From Acidimicrobiia bacterium UBA5794 (GTDB taxonomy: Bacteria; Actinomycetota; Acidimicrobiia; Spongiisociales; UBA5794): a DNA stretch of 64,000 bases. Under the pieces are notes generated by a model. It made no database searches and was not told the origin of the DNA. It was given only the letters and a program-made list of their open reading frames with translations. Shown piece after piece: positions 1 through 8,761 of the stretch (the first letter of the stretch is position 1; each line of letters opens with the position of its first letter). The stretch spans positions 124,954 through 188,953 of the forward strand of contig DIDS01000020.1 of assembly GCA_002418265.1 (NCBI GenBank), given 5' to 3'. The translations under genes were made by a program, and so were the position numbers.

Positions 1-148
1 GCGCAGCGAGGCGCAGGGGGGCTCTCTGACGTTTGACTCTTGTCTCGCTGGAAGACGGGGCTCGCAGGCTCGCCCGTCCCCCCTGGCTCGCAGACTCGCC
101 CGTCCCCCCTGAAGGGAGGACGGGTTTGAAGCATGTCTGACTTCTGAT
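1..148. repeat. Intergenic repeat block with two 26-bp tandem copies
   Basis: This stretch lies beyond the 3' end of the minus-strand lipoprotein gene. It holds two 26-bp tandem copies (59-84 and 85-110) that differ at one base and are built from GCTCGCAG, CTCGCCC and GTCCCCCC blocks. They are flanked by CTGACGT- and TCTGACTTCTGA-type words that also occur at other gene ends in this window. No reading frame is convincing. The G-rich and C-rich runs could fold, but no terminator with a U-run is visible. Confidence 0.7.
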
Positions 149-1024
149 TCACGGTAGATCGACGGTCAGCGTGGCGCCGATGTCTGGCTCACCTTCAGGA
201 CCGATCGTTCCGACATAGATGTCCACCATACCGGAAGGGCCATCGGTGATGATGGTGTCGTAGCCCTGCCATGCATCGCTCCACCCCGCAAGAGACAGCG
301 ATCGGTTTCCGACGAGGTTCCCCTTCGATCGCACTTCGACACGGATTTCTTCGAGGCTCGGAGCGGCGTATCCCTCCACGGAAAATGGATAGATGGTGGG
401 GCCGGGTGTCGGTGTCAGCACGATCGACGAAGGAGATACGGTTACACCTGCGGGCGTGCTGTCGGACTCCACGTCGATGATGTCGATGATCAACGTGGAT
501 GGGGAGGATGTTGTGGATGCGCGTGCGCCGATCGTGTGACCAGTTTCAGCGTGTATGTCGATGAAAAGGTGGCTCTCGTCGTCTCGCACGACGAAGATGC
601 GATGAGCAAGGTCCCCATCGGAGAGCATGTCAGCAACTGCTGTCGTGTCAACACCCTCAGGGAGAACCACGCGGACGATCCCAGCGTAGGCGAGCACCGA
701 TACACCGGTTGGTCCAAGTGAACTTGCAGGAGCCCCTGAATCCGACGCGAACGCAACCACGACCCGCTCGCACGTCGCGGAATCCTCCCATTGAATGGTC
801 GAGATCGTGGTGGCGTCGCCAACATCCTCACCGAGTGCTGCGACAAGCCCCTCCGTTCCAAATCGGAGGTCACCGATCTTGCATATCTCGTCAGATGGCA
901 CCGTCGTTGTTGTTGTCGTTGAGACCGTGACGGGAGCGACCGTCGATGATTCCTCCGACGTCGCGGACGAACACGATGCTGCTGCGAGAGCCAGCACGAC
1001 CACGATGAAGATCGATCGACACAT
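149..1024 (-). CDS. Secreted lipoprotein with a C-terminal Gmad2-like domain
   Basis: A 291-residue lipoprotein, probably anchored to the outer face of the membrane. The N-terminus has a hydrophobic stretch ending in a lipobox (LALAAASC, near residues 10-18), then a Ser/Thr-rich linker. The last ~90 residues (VEGYAAPSLEEIRVEVR..., WSDAWQGYDT) resemble the immunoglobulin-like Gmad2 domain found in sporulation or germination-associated and other secreted proteins. The middle is not recognised. An in-frame ATG lies 33 bases upstream, but the ATG at 1024 is preferred because TACGCT sits exactly six bases before it, the leaderless arrangement seen at many genes here. The domain call is by eye; function is unknown. 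Confidence 0.75.
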   Translation of the reverse strand: MCRSIFIVVVLALAAASCSSATSEESSTVAPVTVSTTTTTTVPSDEICKIGDLRFGTEGLVAALGEDVGDATTISTIQWEDSATCERVVVAFASDSGAPASSLGPTGVSVLAYAGIVRVVLPEGVDTTAVADMLSDGDLAHRIFVVRDDESHLFIDIHAETGHTIGARASTTSSPSTLIIDIIDVESDSTPAGVTVSPSSIVLTPTPGPTIYPFSVEGYAAPSLEEIRVEVRSKGNLVGNRSLSLAGWSDAWQGYDTIITDGPSGMVDIYVGTIGPEGEPDIGATLTVDLP

Positions 1025-1030
1025 GTCGGG

Positions 1031-1036
1031 AGCGTA
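1031..1036 (-). promoter_or_regulatory. Leaderless -10 box TACGCT for the lipoprotein gene
   Basis: TACGCT is followed by six bases and then ATG at 1024. Transcription would start at or next to the A of the start codon. This decides the start against the ATG 33 bases upstream. Confidence 0.6.
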
Positions 1037-1106
1037 CTTCGTCCTCCGACATCGCATCTGATACCGTCATTTTGATGTCGTCGCACCTGATGCCGCTGAG
1101 TCGTGA

Positions 1107-1112
1107 TACCTT
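1107..1112 (+). promoter_or_regulatory. Leaderless -10 box TACCTT for cofG
   Basis: TACCTT is followed by six bases and the GTG start of cofG at 1119. No Shine-Dalgarno sequence is present, which fits a leaderless transcript. Confidence 0.6.
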
Positions 1113-1118
1113 CTTTTC

Positions 1119-2282
1119 GTGCTGGGAACACCCGAACCAGATCTTGCCCTGCGGCTCCTTGACCTCTCCTCAGACGCGGAGGAACTCATGTCGACCGCAA
1201 GTCACCTTCGCAATGAGGGACACGGACGAACCGTCACGTATTCGCGCAAGGTCTTCGTTCCGATCACCACCTTGTGTCGTGACACCTGCACCTACTGCAC
1301 GTTCGTTAAGCCCCCGGGAAATGGAGGCGAGTACCTGACTCCGGACGATGTGCTCGCGATTGTGCGGGCAGGGGATGAGATGCACTGCACCGAGGCGCTT
1401 CTCACCCTTGGGGACCGTCCTGAGGACAAGTGGTCACAGGCGCGCGCGTTCCTCGACGACCAAGGTGCGTCGTCGACCATCGAGTATGTGGCCATGATGT
1501 CTGAGTTGATCCGTTCCGAGACGCGGCTTTTTCCACACGCGAATCCCGGGATCATGTCACAGGCCGATATTGCACGTCTCCGACCGACCAACGTTTCGAT
1601 GGGGATGATGCTTGAGAACATCTCGGACCGCCTCACCGAACCCGGGATGCCTCACCACAACTGTCCGGACAAAGTGCCAGCAGTACGGGTTGAGACGATC
1701 CGAGAGGCCGGACGACAAGCCGTACCCTTTACGACCGGAATCCTTGTCGGTATCGGGGAAACACCCCGTGAAGTGGTCGACAGCCTCTTTGCGTTGCGAG
1801 ATCTTGCATCCGAATTCGGCCACATCCAGGAGTTCATCATCCAGAACTTCCGTGCCAAAGCCGACACACGGATGCGTTTCAGTCCTGAGCCAACCATTCC
1901 CTACTTCAGCCGTGTCGTGGCGCTCGCACGATGGATTCTCGGAGCAGAAGCGAACCTTCAGGTCCCCCCGAACCTCACCGAGGATTTCTCTGTCCATCTC
2001 GAAGCCGGTATCAACGATTGGGGAGGCGTGAGTCCTCTCACGATCGACTGGGTCAATCCCGAAGCACCGTGGCCGGCGCTCGAGCGACTCGAAGCGGTGA
2101 CCGCGGATGCCGGCTTCATCCTTCGTCCCAGGCTTCCGGTGTACCCCGAATTCCTGACGGAACACTGGGTTGCGGCACCGCTGCTTGCCGATGCCGTCTC
2201 CATCGCAACACCCGATGGCTACGCTGCCATCTTCGGTACCGACGCTCACGGCACCGATGCCCGAGCTCAAGGAGTGCGATGA
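1119..2282 (+). CDS. cofG: 7,8-didemethyl-8-hydroxy-5-deazariboflavin (Fo) synthase subunit CofG
   Basis: A radical SAM enzyme of 387 residues that acts with CofH to build Fo, the deazaflavin chromophore of coenzyme F420. The CX3CX2C cluster motif is at C53, C57 and C60 (CRDTCTYC), followed by the CofG-typical TFVKPPG. GDRPEDKW and NPGIMS are further family blocks. The length is normal for a stand-alone CofG; many actinobacteria instead carry a CofG-CofH fusion (FbiC). The start is GTG, placed six bases after TACCTT. The stop overlaps the start of cofH as ATGA, so the two are translationally coupled. Confidence 0.95.
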   Translation: MLGTPEPDLALRLLDLSSDAEELMSTASHLRNEGHGRTVTYSRKVFVPITTLCRDTCTYCTFVKPPGNGGEYLTPDDVLAIVRAGDEMHCTEALLTLGDRPEDKWSQARAFLDDQGASSTIEYVAMMSELIRSETRLFPHANPGIMSQADIARLRPTNVSMGMMLENISDRLTEPGMPHHNCPDKVPAVRVETIREAGRQAVPFTTGILVGIGETPREVVDSLFALRDLASEFGHIQEFIIQNFRAKADTRMRFSPEPTIPYFSRVVALARWILGAEANLQVPPNLTEDFSVHLEAGINDWGGVSPLTIDWVNPEAPWPALERLEAVTADAGFILRPRLPVYPEFLTEHWVAAPLLADAVSIATPDGYAAIFGTDAHGTDARAQGVR

Positions 2283-4144
2283 CCGAAACCACATTTCTTC
2301 AGTTGCGACCGGTTGATGCCGTCAATGAAATCTGGGCGTCCACTCGCCGACGGGAAGGCACGTTGGCGGCTGAGGTGGCAACCCCGCTGCCCTCCGACGT
2401 CATCGACGCTCAGAAAGGCGGTCTGCTTCTCGTGAGCGGTGATAGCTCCATAGATGCCCCTGCCTACGTGATCGAGCCCTCACAAGCAAAGGTGTTGGCC
2501 AAGCGCCGCGTCAAGGGATGGCGGATCACGATCCTTGATACGGACTCCCGCATCGATGTCCTTGATGCGTTGTCGTTCACCAGGGCCCGATATTTGCGCA
2601 CGAATCGGAGCGCGGTGAAAGCAGCAGCCGAACTCGTTTCCCTCCCTGGGTCTGAAGCGGTCGTGTCCGTCTTTGTCGACACCGTCGAGGATGCCATCAA
2701 CGCCGTACGGGCTGGGGCTGGTGATCTCGTGTTACGGGACTGGGACACCGAACGAATCGGCGAGCTGCGTGATGCCCTTGGATCCCCCCTGATCGAGCGC
2801 AGTCCTTTCCCGATCGACGTCGAGTATGACGATGCTGCCGCCGAACTCGAAGAGGGTGCCTTCAGTGCCTATCTCAACCAGATCGACGGTTCGGGGCGTG
2901 CGCGACCGCGCGTGGATTGGGCCCCGGGGAAGGACCTCGACACACCTCAGCCCGACACCCGTATCTCAGCCGCCTGGCCCGACGCTGTATGGCGTGGCCG
3001 GTCCTCGGCCATGGTCGAAGACGCGTCTGTGGAAATCCGAGGCATCCTCAAGCGAGCCCTTGCCGGTTCCCCCCCTTCGGTTGGTGAGATTGAGATCCTT
3101 TTCCGGGCTCATGGAACCGATGTCGAAGCCATCGCCGATACCGCCGATGAACTCCGACGACAGGTGGTTGGCGACGATGTCACCTTCGTGGTGAACCGCA
3201 ACATCAACTACACCAACCAGTGCTACTTCAAGTGCGGGTTCTGCGCATTCTCAAAAGGCCCCCGCTCGCTTGATCTGCGTGGTGAGCCGTATCTCCTGTC
3301 GATCGACGAGGTTGTCGAACGATCAGCCGAGGCATGGGAGCGAGGTGCCACGGAAGTGTGTCTCCAGGGAGGCATTCATCCCGACTTCACGGGCCAGTTC
3401 TATATCGACGTTGTCTCAGCCATCAAGGCTCGGGTTCCGGACATGCACATCCACGGCTTCACCCCCCTTGAGGTGTGGCAAGGCGCAGAAACGGCGGGCG
3501 TCACGATCCGTGAACTCCTCATCGCCCTCAAGGACGCCGGTCTTGGAACGCTTCCGGGTACGGCTGCCGAGATCCTCGACGACGATGTGCGGCTCACGCT
3601 GTGCCCCGACAAGATCCGAACCGCCCAATGGTCGGAGGTCATGCTCACCGCACACGACATCGGTCTCCGATCAACGTCAACGATGATGTTCGGCCATGTT
3701 GATGGCCCCCGATCGTGGGCCAACCACATCGAGGTTCTCCGCAAGATCCAACGTCGCATCGGTGGTTTTACCGAGTTTGTCCCGCTGCCGTTTGTTCACA
3801 TGGGTTCACCGATCTGGTTGCGTGGACAATCACGGCCAGGTCCAACATGGGACGAGGTCATCCTTGTCCACGCCGTATCTCGGATCGCGTTCATCGGTCT
3901 GATCGACAACATACAGGCATCGTGGGTCAAGCTCGGTCTTGACGGTGTGGCAGCGCTGTTACGGTCCGGCTGCAACGATGTCGGCGGAACCCTGATGGAC
4001 GAGTCGATTTCACGAGCCGCGGGTGCATCCCACGGCACCGAGGTCACCCCCGCGGACTTCCGTGATGCAATCCTCGATCTCGACCGCAACCCGGTCCGAC
4101 GCAACACGGTGTACCAACCGATCGAATCAGGAATCGTCATCTGA
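2279..4144 (+). CDS. cofH: Fo synthase subunit CofH with a ~240-residue N-terminal extension
   Basis: A radical SAM enzyme that condenses a tyrosine-derived radical with the ribityl-diaminouracil precursor in Fo synthesis. The CX3CX2C motif is at C315, C319 and C322 (NQCYFKCGFC); GGIHP and HGFTPLE follow as expected. The catalytic core begins near residue 245 and has the usual ~375-residue size, so the first ~240 residues are extra. They are an alpha/beta-looking sequence (for example VVSVFVDTVEDAINA, GAGDLVLRDW) with no radical SAM motif and a faint resemblance to the type II 3-dehydroquinate synthase family. The start is ATG at 2279, overlapping the cofG stop; frame readings beginning further upstream are only overlap with cofG. 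Confidence 0.92.
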   Translation: MTETTFLQLRPVDAVNEIWASTRRREGTLAAEVATPLPSDVIDAQKGGLLLVSGDSSIDAPAYVIEPSQAKVLAKRRVKGWRITILDTDSRIDVLDALSFTRARYLRTNRSAVKAAAELVSLPGSEAVVSVFVDTVEDAINAVRAGAGDLVLRDWDTERIGELRDALGSPLIERSPFPIDVEYDDAAAELEEGAFSAYLNQIDGSGRARPRVDWAPGKDLDTPQPDTRISAAWPDAVWRGRSSAMVEDASVEIRGILKRALAGSPPSVGEIEILFRAHGTDVEAIADTADELRRQVVGDDVTFVVNRNINYTNQCYFKCGFCAFSKGPRSLDLRGEPYLLSIDEVVERSAEAWERGATEVCLQGGIHPDFTGQFYIDVVSAIKARVPDMHIHGFTPLEVWQGAETAGVTIRELLIALKDAGLGTLPGTAAEILDDDVRLTLCPDKIRTAQWSEVMLTAHDIGLRSTSTMMFGHVDGPRSWANHIEVLRKIQRRIGGFTEFVPLPFVHMGSPIWLRGQSRPGPTWDEVILVHAVSRIAFIGLIDNIQASWVKLGLDGVAALLRSGCNDVGGTLMDESISRAAGASHGTEVTPADFRDAILDLDRNPVRRNTVYQPIESGIVI

Positions 4145-4145
4145 G

Positions 4146-4215
4146 ATCCGATGACCGATGACCGATACCCGATGACCGTATTCTCAGAGGTCTGACGTCT
4201 GAATTCTGACGTCTT
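4146..4215. repeat. Low-complexity GATGACCGA / TCTGACGTC repeat block
   Basis: After cofH comes a run of GATGACCGA-type words (about 4150-4178) and then two TCTGACGTC-like words (about 4191-4214). The same words occur before plsC, inside infB and rbfA, and at the left edge of the window. The block fills the gap before the sigma factor gene. Confidence 0.65.
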
Positions 4216-4315
4216 ACCTGCGCACGGCGCTCGACGTGCCATTCGTGGGTCGGGATGCTCGAAGAGAATGGGGATTCATGTCAACCGTTGTGTGGTGCTG
4301 TGCGAGTTACGGGGT

Positions 4316-4882
4316 ATGAACTCAGGGAAGGAAGAAGTGGCATCCACCGATGGCGACACCCCGATTCGCCCGGGGATCGAAGCGTTCGAACATTTCTATG
4401 CCAGGGAGTACTCCCAGGTGGCCGCACTGGCATATGTCCTCACGGGGCGCCGGGCAGTCGCAGAAGACGTTGCGCAGGAAGCATTCATGGCTGCGATGAA
4501 GAGCTGGGAACGCATCGGCCACTACGACAAGCCCGGGGCGTGGGTACGACGGGTCGTTGCAAATCAGGCTGTCTCTCTTCGGCGTCGCACCATCACAGAG
4601 GTGAGATCGTTGCCAAAACTGTTGCGAAGGTCGTCAACGTCGCATTCGGTGGACATGGATGTGGAAGCACAGGAAGTGTGGTCCGCAGTGCGCTCACTTC
4701 CCAAGCGACAAGCACAAGTCGTGGCTCTTCACTACCTCGATGACCTCTCGGTCAAAGACATCGGCGAGATCTTGGGGTGTTCAACGGGGAGCGTGAAGAC
4801 CCATCTGGCGCGCGGGAGGAAACAACTTGGTCAGGTGCTTGGCATTGTGACGGATGAGGAGGTTGATCGTCATGTTGGATGA
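4316..4882 (+). CDS. RNA polymerase ECF sigma factor (SigE-like)
   Basis: A 188-residue extracytoplasmic-function sigma factor. Region 2 is visible in FYAREYSQVAALAYVLTG and AEDVAQEAFMAAMKSW; region 4 in LPKRQAQVVALHYLDDLSVKDIGEILG followed by TGSVKTHLARGRKQL, the helix-turn-helix that reads the -35 element. The start is uncertain: ATG at 4316, ATG at 4268, or GTG at 4337, which has the best Shine-Dalgarno (GGGAAGGA). The next gene overlaps the 3' end by 11 bases and probably encodes its membrane partner. The regulon cannot be read from the sequence. Confidence 0.9.
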   Translation: MNSGKEEVASTDGDTPIRPGIEAFEHFYAREYSQVAALAYVLTGRRAVAEDVAQEAFMAAMKSWERIGHYDKPGAWVRRVVANQAVSLRRRTITEVRSLPKLLRRSSTSHSVDMDVEAQEVWSAVRSLPKRQAQVVALHYLDDLSVKDIGEILGCSTGSVKTHLARGRKQLGQVLGIVTDEEVDRHVG

Positions 4883-5684
4883 AAGACTCAGACATGCAGC
4901 GAATGAGGCACATCGAGTGGCGGCAGGGTTCGAACGACCTGCAATCGACGAGCAGCGATCACGTGTGCGGTCTCGTCGGCTTGCCAGAACCGGTGTAGCT
5001 GCTGGTGCTGTTGTGGTGCTCGTGGGGATCACATGGTTCGCTGTCGAACCGATGCAGAAAGACGACACACCCGTTACCAGCGAGCCGCCGGTTGTCATCA
5101 GCGATGACCCTTACGTGGTCCAGGCACCCGCTGCATTGTCGCCGGAGTTCGATCTTCCCCCGGGGGCGCAGGAAGTACCCCTGCTACCCATCGATCAATA
5201 CCTTGGGAGTGATGCCTCCTACATCCGGTCGTTCATCAGCGGGGCGACTGAAACCACTGCTATTGGTCAGATCGACGAAGACACACACCGTGTTTTCTTG
5301 GTCAAGGGCAGCGCTGCGGGCAATCTGACATCGGACTCTCCACAACCCGAGGGTGCCCCCGCGACATGCATCGTGGACACAGCATTGAAGTCCGGCTCGT
5401 GCGGCATCGGCGACAAGGGCGATACGGCTCCTGCCTTCGGTCTTGCGGAAGGCTGGGGCACCGACGATGGATCCGAATATGCCGTCGTCAAGGGCACGGT
5501 CCCTTCCTCAACATCAGTGGTGTTGGTGACAACCCCCAAAGGGAGCTATTGGCAGATCCCTCGCGGGGGTGTCGCGTTCCTCGTCATCGCGGGGTATGAC
5601 CAGTCAACTGAAATTGGTCGAACTGAAATCGAATGGCAGTTCTTCGACGCAACGGGCTCGATCATCACGGTCACGTCCTCGTGA
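4872..5684 (+). CDS. Single-pass membrane protein, probable sigma-factor partner
   Basis: A 270-residue protein with a short cytoplasmic N-terminus (LDERLRHAANEAHRVAAGFERP), one membrane helix (TGVAAGAVVVLVGITWFAV, about residues 45-65) and a ~200-residue extracytoplasmic part. The layout and its overlap with the ECF sigma gene fit an anti-sigma-like regulator, but no zinc-binding HXXXCXXC anti-sigma motif is seen. GAGGAGG lies about nine bases before ATG 4872, which is preferred over ATG 4854. The extracellular region has a few cysteines (CIVDTALKSGSCGIG) and no recognised enzyme motif. Confidence 0.7.
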   Translation: MLDERLRHAANEAHRVAAGFERPAIDEQRSRVRSRRLARTGVAAGAVVVLVGITWFAVEPMQKDDTPVTSEPPVVISDDPYVVQAPAALSPEFDLPPGAQEVPLLPIDQYLGSDASYIRSFISGATETTAIGQIDEDTHRVFLVKGSAAGNLTSDSPQPEGAPATCIVDTALKSGSCGIGDKGDTAPAFGLAEGWGTDDGSEYAVVKGTVPSSTSVVLVTTPKGSYWQIPRGGVAFLVIAGYDQSTEIGRTEIEWQFFDATGSIITVTSS

Positions 5685-5745
5685 CAGACGGCTGAGGCAC
5701 CCGTGCTCGGGTGTGGATGACAGGCAATGATAGGGTACGAAGCCA

Positions 5746-5940
5746 ATGAGGAATTCAGCCAGGATTGCTGCCATTGCGATTCTTTTTCTCGTAGTGCCCT
5801 CGTGCTCAAGGAGTGATCAGGTGGCTCCTGCAACGTCGAGCACTACTGGTTCGGTGCCGACCACTGTGACGCCGACTGCAACGACGAATGCAACAGGAGT
5901 CCTGACACTCGTTCCCACCGGTCCTGAGCTTGAGGCCTAG
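5746..5940 (+). CDS. Very small putative lipoprotein (64 aa)
   Basis: A 64-residue protein with a signal sequence and lipobox (FLVVPSC) followed only by a Thr/Ser/Pro-rich tail. TAGGGT lies nine bases before the ATG. The stop codon overlaps by four bases with the stop of the convergent hmuV gene. It could be a genuine short lipoprotein or the remnant of a longer one; the signal peptide is convincing, the rest is low complexity. Confidence 0.5.
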   Translation: MRNSARIAAIAILFLVVPSCSRSDQVAPATSSTTGSVPTTVTPTATTNATGVLTLVPTGPELEA

Positions 5941-6719
5941 CGCACGACGATGGGCGTTCCTGTTGTGGGGTGGGGGATCACGGTCACGGTTGTTTCGTAG
6001 ACGTCGCTGAGGAGATCGGCGACGAGTACCTCGCTCGGTGAGCCTGACTTGACGACATGACCGTTGTGCATGAGAACCATCGAGGTTGCATGTCTGCCGG
6101 CCACGTTCAGGTCATGACTGGTCGAAATGACGATCCGCCCGTTCGATGCCTCCTCGGCTGCCACAGACATCACCTGATCGGCATGTCCAAGGTCGAGGCT
6201 GTCCGTCGGTTCATCAAGGAGCACAACCGGTGCGTCCTGACAGAGCACTCGTGCAATCGTCACCCTGCGCTGCTCACCGCCCGAAAGCGCTCGGAACGGG
6301 CGATCGGCAAGGTCGGTCACTCCCACGCGACGCATGGATGCATACACACGCTCTCTTGGCTCCTCGACGCCGTCACTCGCGTAGGCACCGAAACCCACCA
6401 CCGTCGCAACATCAAAGCCGATGTCGGTGACATGGGCTTGGGGGAGATACGACCGAATCGCCGCAGCGGTTTGCGCATTGACGGACGCAGGGTTGATGCC
6501 ACTGATCCGCACCGTCCCGTGTGTCGGTGCGAGATCTCCGGCAATCGTTCGAAGGAGCGTTGACTTCCCAGAACCGTTCGGTCCCACCACGGCGACGAAC
6601 TCGCCACTGTTCACCGTGAGGTCGAAGTCTGACAGTACGGTGCGGCCCCCAAGGATGACCGACAGGGAGCGGATCTCCAGCCGACTCAAACCGGCACCTT
6701 TCACACCGGTACCCTTCAT
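5937..6719 (-). CDS. hmuV: Heme/iron ABC importer, ATP-binding subunit
   Basis: The 260-residue ATPase that powers import through HmuU. Walker A is GPNGSGKST, the signature is LSGGEQRRV, and Walker B is VVLLDEPTDSLD; SHDLN carries the switch histidine. The frame stays open upstream, but that part lies within hmuU in another frame. The ATG at 6719 overlaps the hmuU stop as ATGA, so hmuT-hmuU-hmuV form one coupled operon. FecE/FhuC-type relatives move heme, siderophores or cobalamin; the neighbouring HmuT-like binding protein favours heme. Confidence 0.85.
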   Translation of the reverse strand: MKGTGVKGAGLSRLEIRSLSVILGGRTVLSDFDLTVNSGEFVAVVGPNGSGKSTLLRTIAGDLAPTHGTVRISGINPASVNAQTAAAIRSYLPQAHVTDIGFDVATVVGFGAYASDGVEEPRERVYASMRRVGVTDLADRPFRALSGGEQRRVTIARVLCQDAPVVLLDEPTDSLDLGHADQVMSVAAEEASNGRIVISTSHDLNVAGRHATSMVLMHNGHVVKSGSPSEVLVADLLSDVYETTVTVIPHPTTGTPIVVR

Positions 6720-7735
6720 ACCGGTACCTTGTTTCTGGCGATCAACCACACGAGGTAGGCACCCCCGACAACCGTGGTGGTGAGGCCAACCGGCACGTCG
6801 AACCCCCGCGCACCAACGCGCCCTGCCACATCGGCACCGACCACAAACACTGCCCCGATGAAGGCCGACGCCGGGATGGCGAGTTTGTGATGCGGCCCAA
6901 CCATACGTGCAGCAACTCGCCCACCGACCAAACCCACGAAACCGATCACTCCTGCGGCACCGACGCTTGCACCGGTACCGAGTCCGACAAGTGCAAGAAC
7001 CACAGCCAGGGTCGTTGCAACGTTCACACCAACGTGTCGTGCTGGTTCGTGCCCGAGGCTCAGGACGTCGAGTCTGCGTGCAAGTGGCATGATCCCGCCG
7101 AGCGTCAGCGCAGTGGCAATTGCAAGTACGCCAGCAACACCCCATGTCGCGGCACCAAGACCGCCGAAGAACCAAAACGTAACGTCGGGAATCCGGGGGT
7201 CGTGGATCGCGATCGAGGCGGTGGCGACCAGCGCTCCCAGACCGAGACCCGCGCCGATCCCGACAAGGATGAAACGACTCGGCTCACCCCCGATCCTGGC
7301 AGCGAGCCATCGAACACCGAGCGCACCAACGACACCGGCAACGGCACCGGCAACAACAGCGATCGTCGGTCCACCTGATGCGTAGCCGAGCCAGAAACCA
7401 AGGAGGGCGCCGACCGCTGCCGTTGAGGACAGTCCGACGAGTTGGGCATCAGCGATCGGGTTCTTGAGTGAACCCTGGAGCACAGTACCGGTTACGCCGA
7501 GAACCGAGCCACTGAGCAACGCAACGATTGCCCGTGGCATGCGGATGTTCCAAACGATGGCATCCGGGAGCGGGGGCACATCAAGATCGATCGGGAGGAG
7601 ATGAACTGCAAGGACACGAAGTGAGTCTGCGATCGAAACCGAAACGGAGCCGACGCTGACCGACGCGATGACGGCGACGATGGCGCAAAGAAGTCCGACC
7701 AATACGATCGACGCGGTCGATCGACGGAGCTTCAC
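6716..7735 (-). CDS. hmuU: Heme/iron ABC importer, FecCD-type permease
   Basis: A 339-residue membrane permease of the FecCD/BtuC family with about nine to ten hydrophobic segments. Family blocks visible are RMPRAIVALLSGSVLGVTGTVLQG near residue 70, NPIADAQLVGLSSTAAVG, and GFVGLVGGRVAARMVGPHH near the end. The start GTG overlaps the hmuT stop as GTGA, and its own stop overlaps the hmuV start. It would form the homodimeric channel for the substrate delivered by HmuT. Confidence 0.87.
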   Translation of the reverse strand: MKLRRSTASIVLVGLLCAIVAVIASVSVGSVSVSIADSLRVLAVHLLPIDLDVPPLPDAIVWNIRMPRAIVALLSGSVLGVTGTVLQGSLKNPIADAQLVGLSSTAAVGALLGFWLGYASGGPTIAVVAGAVAGVVGALGVRWLAARIGGEPSRFILVGIGAGLGLGALVATASIAIHDPRIPDVTFWFFGGLGAATWGVAGVLAIATALTLGGIMPLARRLDVLSLGHEPARHVGVNVATTLAVVLALVGLGTGASVGAAGVIGFVGLVGGRVAARMVGPHHKLAIPASAFIGAVFVVGADVAGRVGARGFDVPVGLTTTVVGGAYLVWLIARNKVPV

Positions 7736-8676
7736 GGAGTGGCCAGCTCGGGGTGCAGGTCGAGGACAAGTTGCATCAGTGCCTCACCGGTGCGTGGCCC
7801 CATTCCGAGGAAGAGAGCCTCGTCATAGGTGATCACTGCCCTGGCTGCTCCTGCCGGAGTGTCCGAAACCCCGGGAAGTGCAAGGAAGGCGTCTATTCCA
7901 CCGATCAGATCGAACCCCTCAATTGGTGTGATCAACACCTCGGGTTCGGCGGCGACCAGCAGTTCAGCATCGAGAGGCTGGGCGAACGTCACACCCGCCT
8001 CGCCGAAGGCATCGATTCCCCCGGCAGCCTCGATGAGAAAATGTGTCGGCATCCCGTTGCCGAACATCAGCAGTGTCTCGGGACCACGCACGTACATGTA
8101 TCCGACGCGCGGCGAGTCGGGCGCCTGTGCCGCAAGGTCAAGGGCCGCTTGGATATCTGCTTCAACCTCTCGAGCGAGGACGACACCCTCGTCGTCAAGC
8201 CCGAGAATGTCAGCAACTTCCTCGATCTTGCGGCTCACCCCGGGAAGCGTCGACTGGAGATCGAGAATCACCACCGGGATTCCTGCTGCACGAATCTGTT
8301 CGATGGCCGAGAGCGGCTCGATCTGGGTATCGCCGATCACAAGCGTCGGGGCAAGCCCGATCACCGCTTCGGCATTGAGGATTCTCCCCAGCCCAACATC
8401 GGGGACAGCAAGTGCCTCAGGGGGATATGTTGTCGTAAGATCGCGTCCCACCACACGATCGCCAGCGCCGAGGGCGAAGATCACCTCAACGAGATCACCG
8501 TTGAGCACAACAATCCGCGAGGTATCCGAGACGTCACTTCCGACGCCGTCGGCACCCACAAACACCGGTCCCTCCGAGGAAGTGAGAAGCGTGGTGGTGG
8601 GTTCATCGGAACTCGTCGAACACGCGGTGAGGACCAATCCGAGAATGCTGACCATGATGGCGATACGTGCTGTCAT
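7732..8676 (-). CDS. hmuT: Heme/iron ABC importer, substrate-binding lipoprotein
   Basis: A 314-residue type III periplasmic-binding-protein-fold lipoprotein. It has a lipobox (LVLTACS, cysteine near residue 19), then RIVVLNGDLVEVIFALGAGDRVVGRDLTTTYPPEA, a combination typical of hemin-binding HmuT proteins (the TYPPEA block). IGLAPTLVIGD and ITPIEGFDLIGG are further family blocks. The first gene of the operon, it is divergent from a TetR gene 97 bases away. The start ATG is preceded by TATCGT six bases upstream, implying a leaderless message. Substrate heme is inferred from family resemblance. Confidence 0.83.
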   Translation of the reverse strand: MTARIAIMVSILGLVLTACSTSSDEPTTTLLTSSEGPVFVGADGVGSDVSDTSRIVVLNGDLVEVIFALGAGDRVVGRDLTTTYPPEALAVPDVGLGRILNAEAVIGLAPTLVIGDTQIEPLSAIEQIRAAGIPVVILDLQSTLPGVSRKIEEVADILGLDDEGVVLAREVEADIQAALDLAAQAPDSPRVGYMYVRGPETLLMFGNGMPTHFLIEAAGGIDAFGEAGVTFAQPLDAELLVAAEPEVLITPIEGFDLIGGIDAFLALPGVSDTPAGAARAVITYDEALFLGMGPRTGEALMQLVLDLHPELATP

Positions 8677-8682
8677 GGGGCC

Positions 8683-8688
8683 ACGATA
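8683..8688 (-). promoter_or_regulatory. Leaderless -10 box TATCGT for hmuT
   Basis: TATCGT is followed by six bases and ATG at 8676. The box lies in the 97-bp divergent region shared with the TetR gene. Confidence 0.55.
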
Positions 8689-8701
8689 TTGTCGATGGAT
8701 T

Positions 8702-8716
8702 CCGACGTCCTGTCGG
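8702..8716. promoter_or_regulatory. Inverted repeat CCGAC-N5-GTCGG, candidate TetR operator
   Basis: A 15-bp inverted repeat sits between the two divergent start sites, about 14 bases upstream of the hmuT -10 box. Its place suits an operator for the adjacent TetR protein. This is inference from position and symmetry only. Confidence 0.35.
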
Positions 8717-8761
8717 CATTTGGACCAATCGTGAGGTGGGGGTTCAACATTGCATCATCGG

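Noticed and set aside
59..110. CRISPR-like repeat
   Set aside because: The two copies are directly adjacent with no spacers, and no cas gene is present.
6720..7175. Upstream extension of hmuV
   Set aside because: It lies within hmuU in another frame; the ATG at 6719 overlaps the hmuU stop and gives the family N-terminus.
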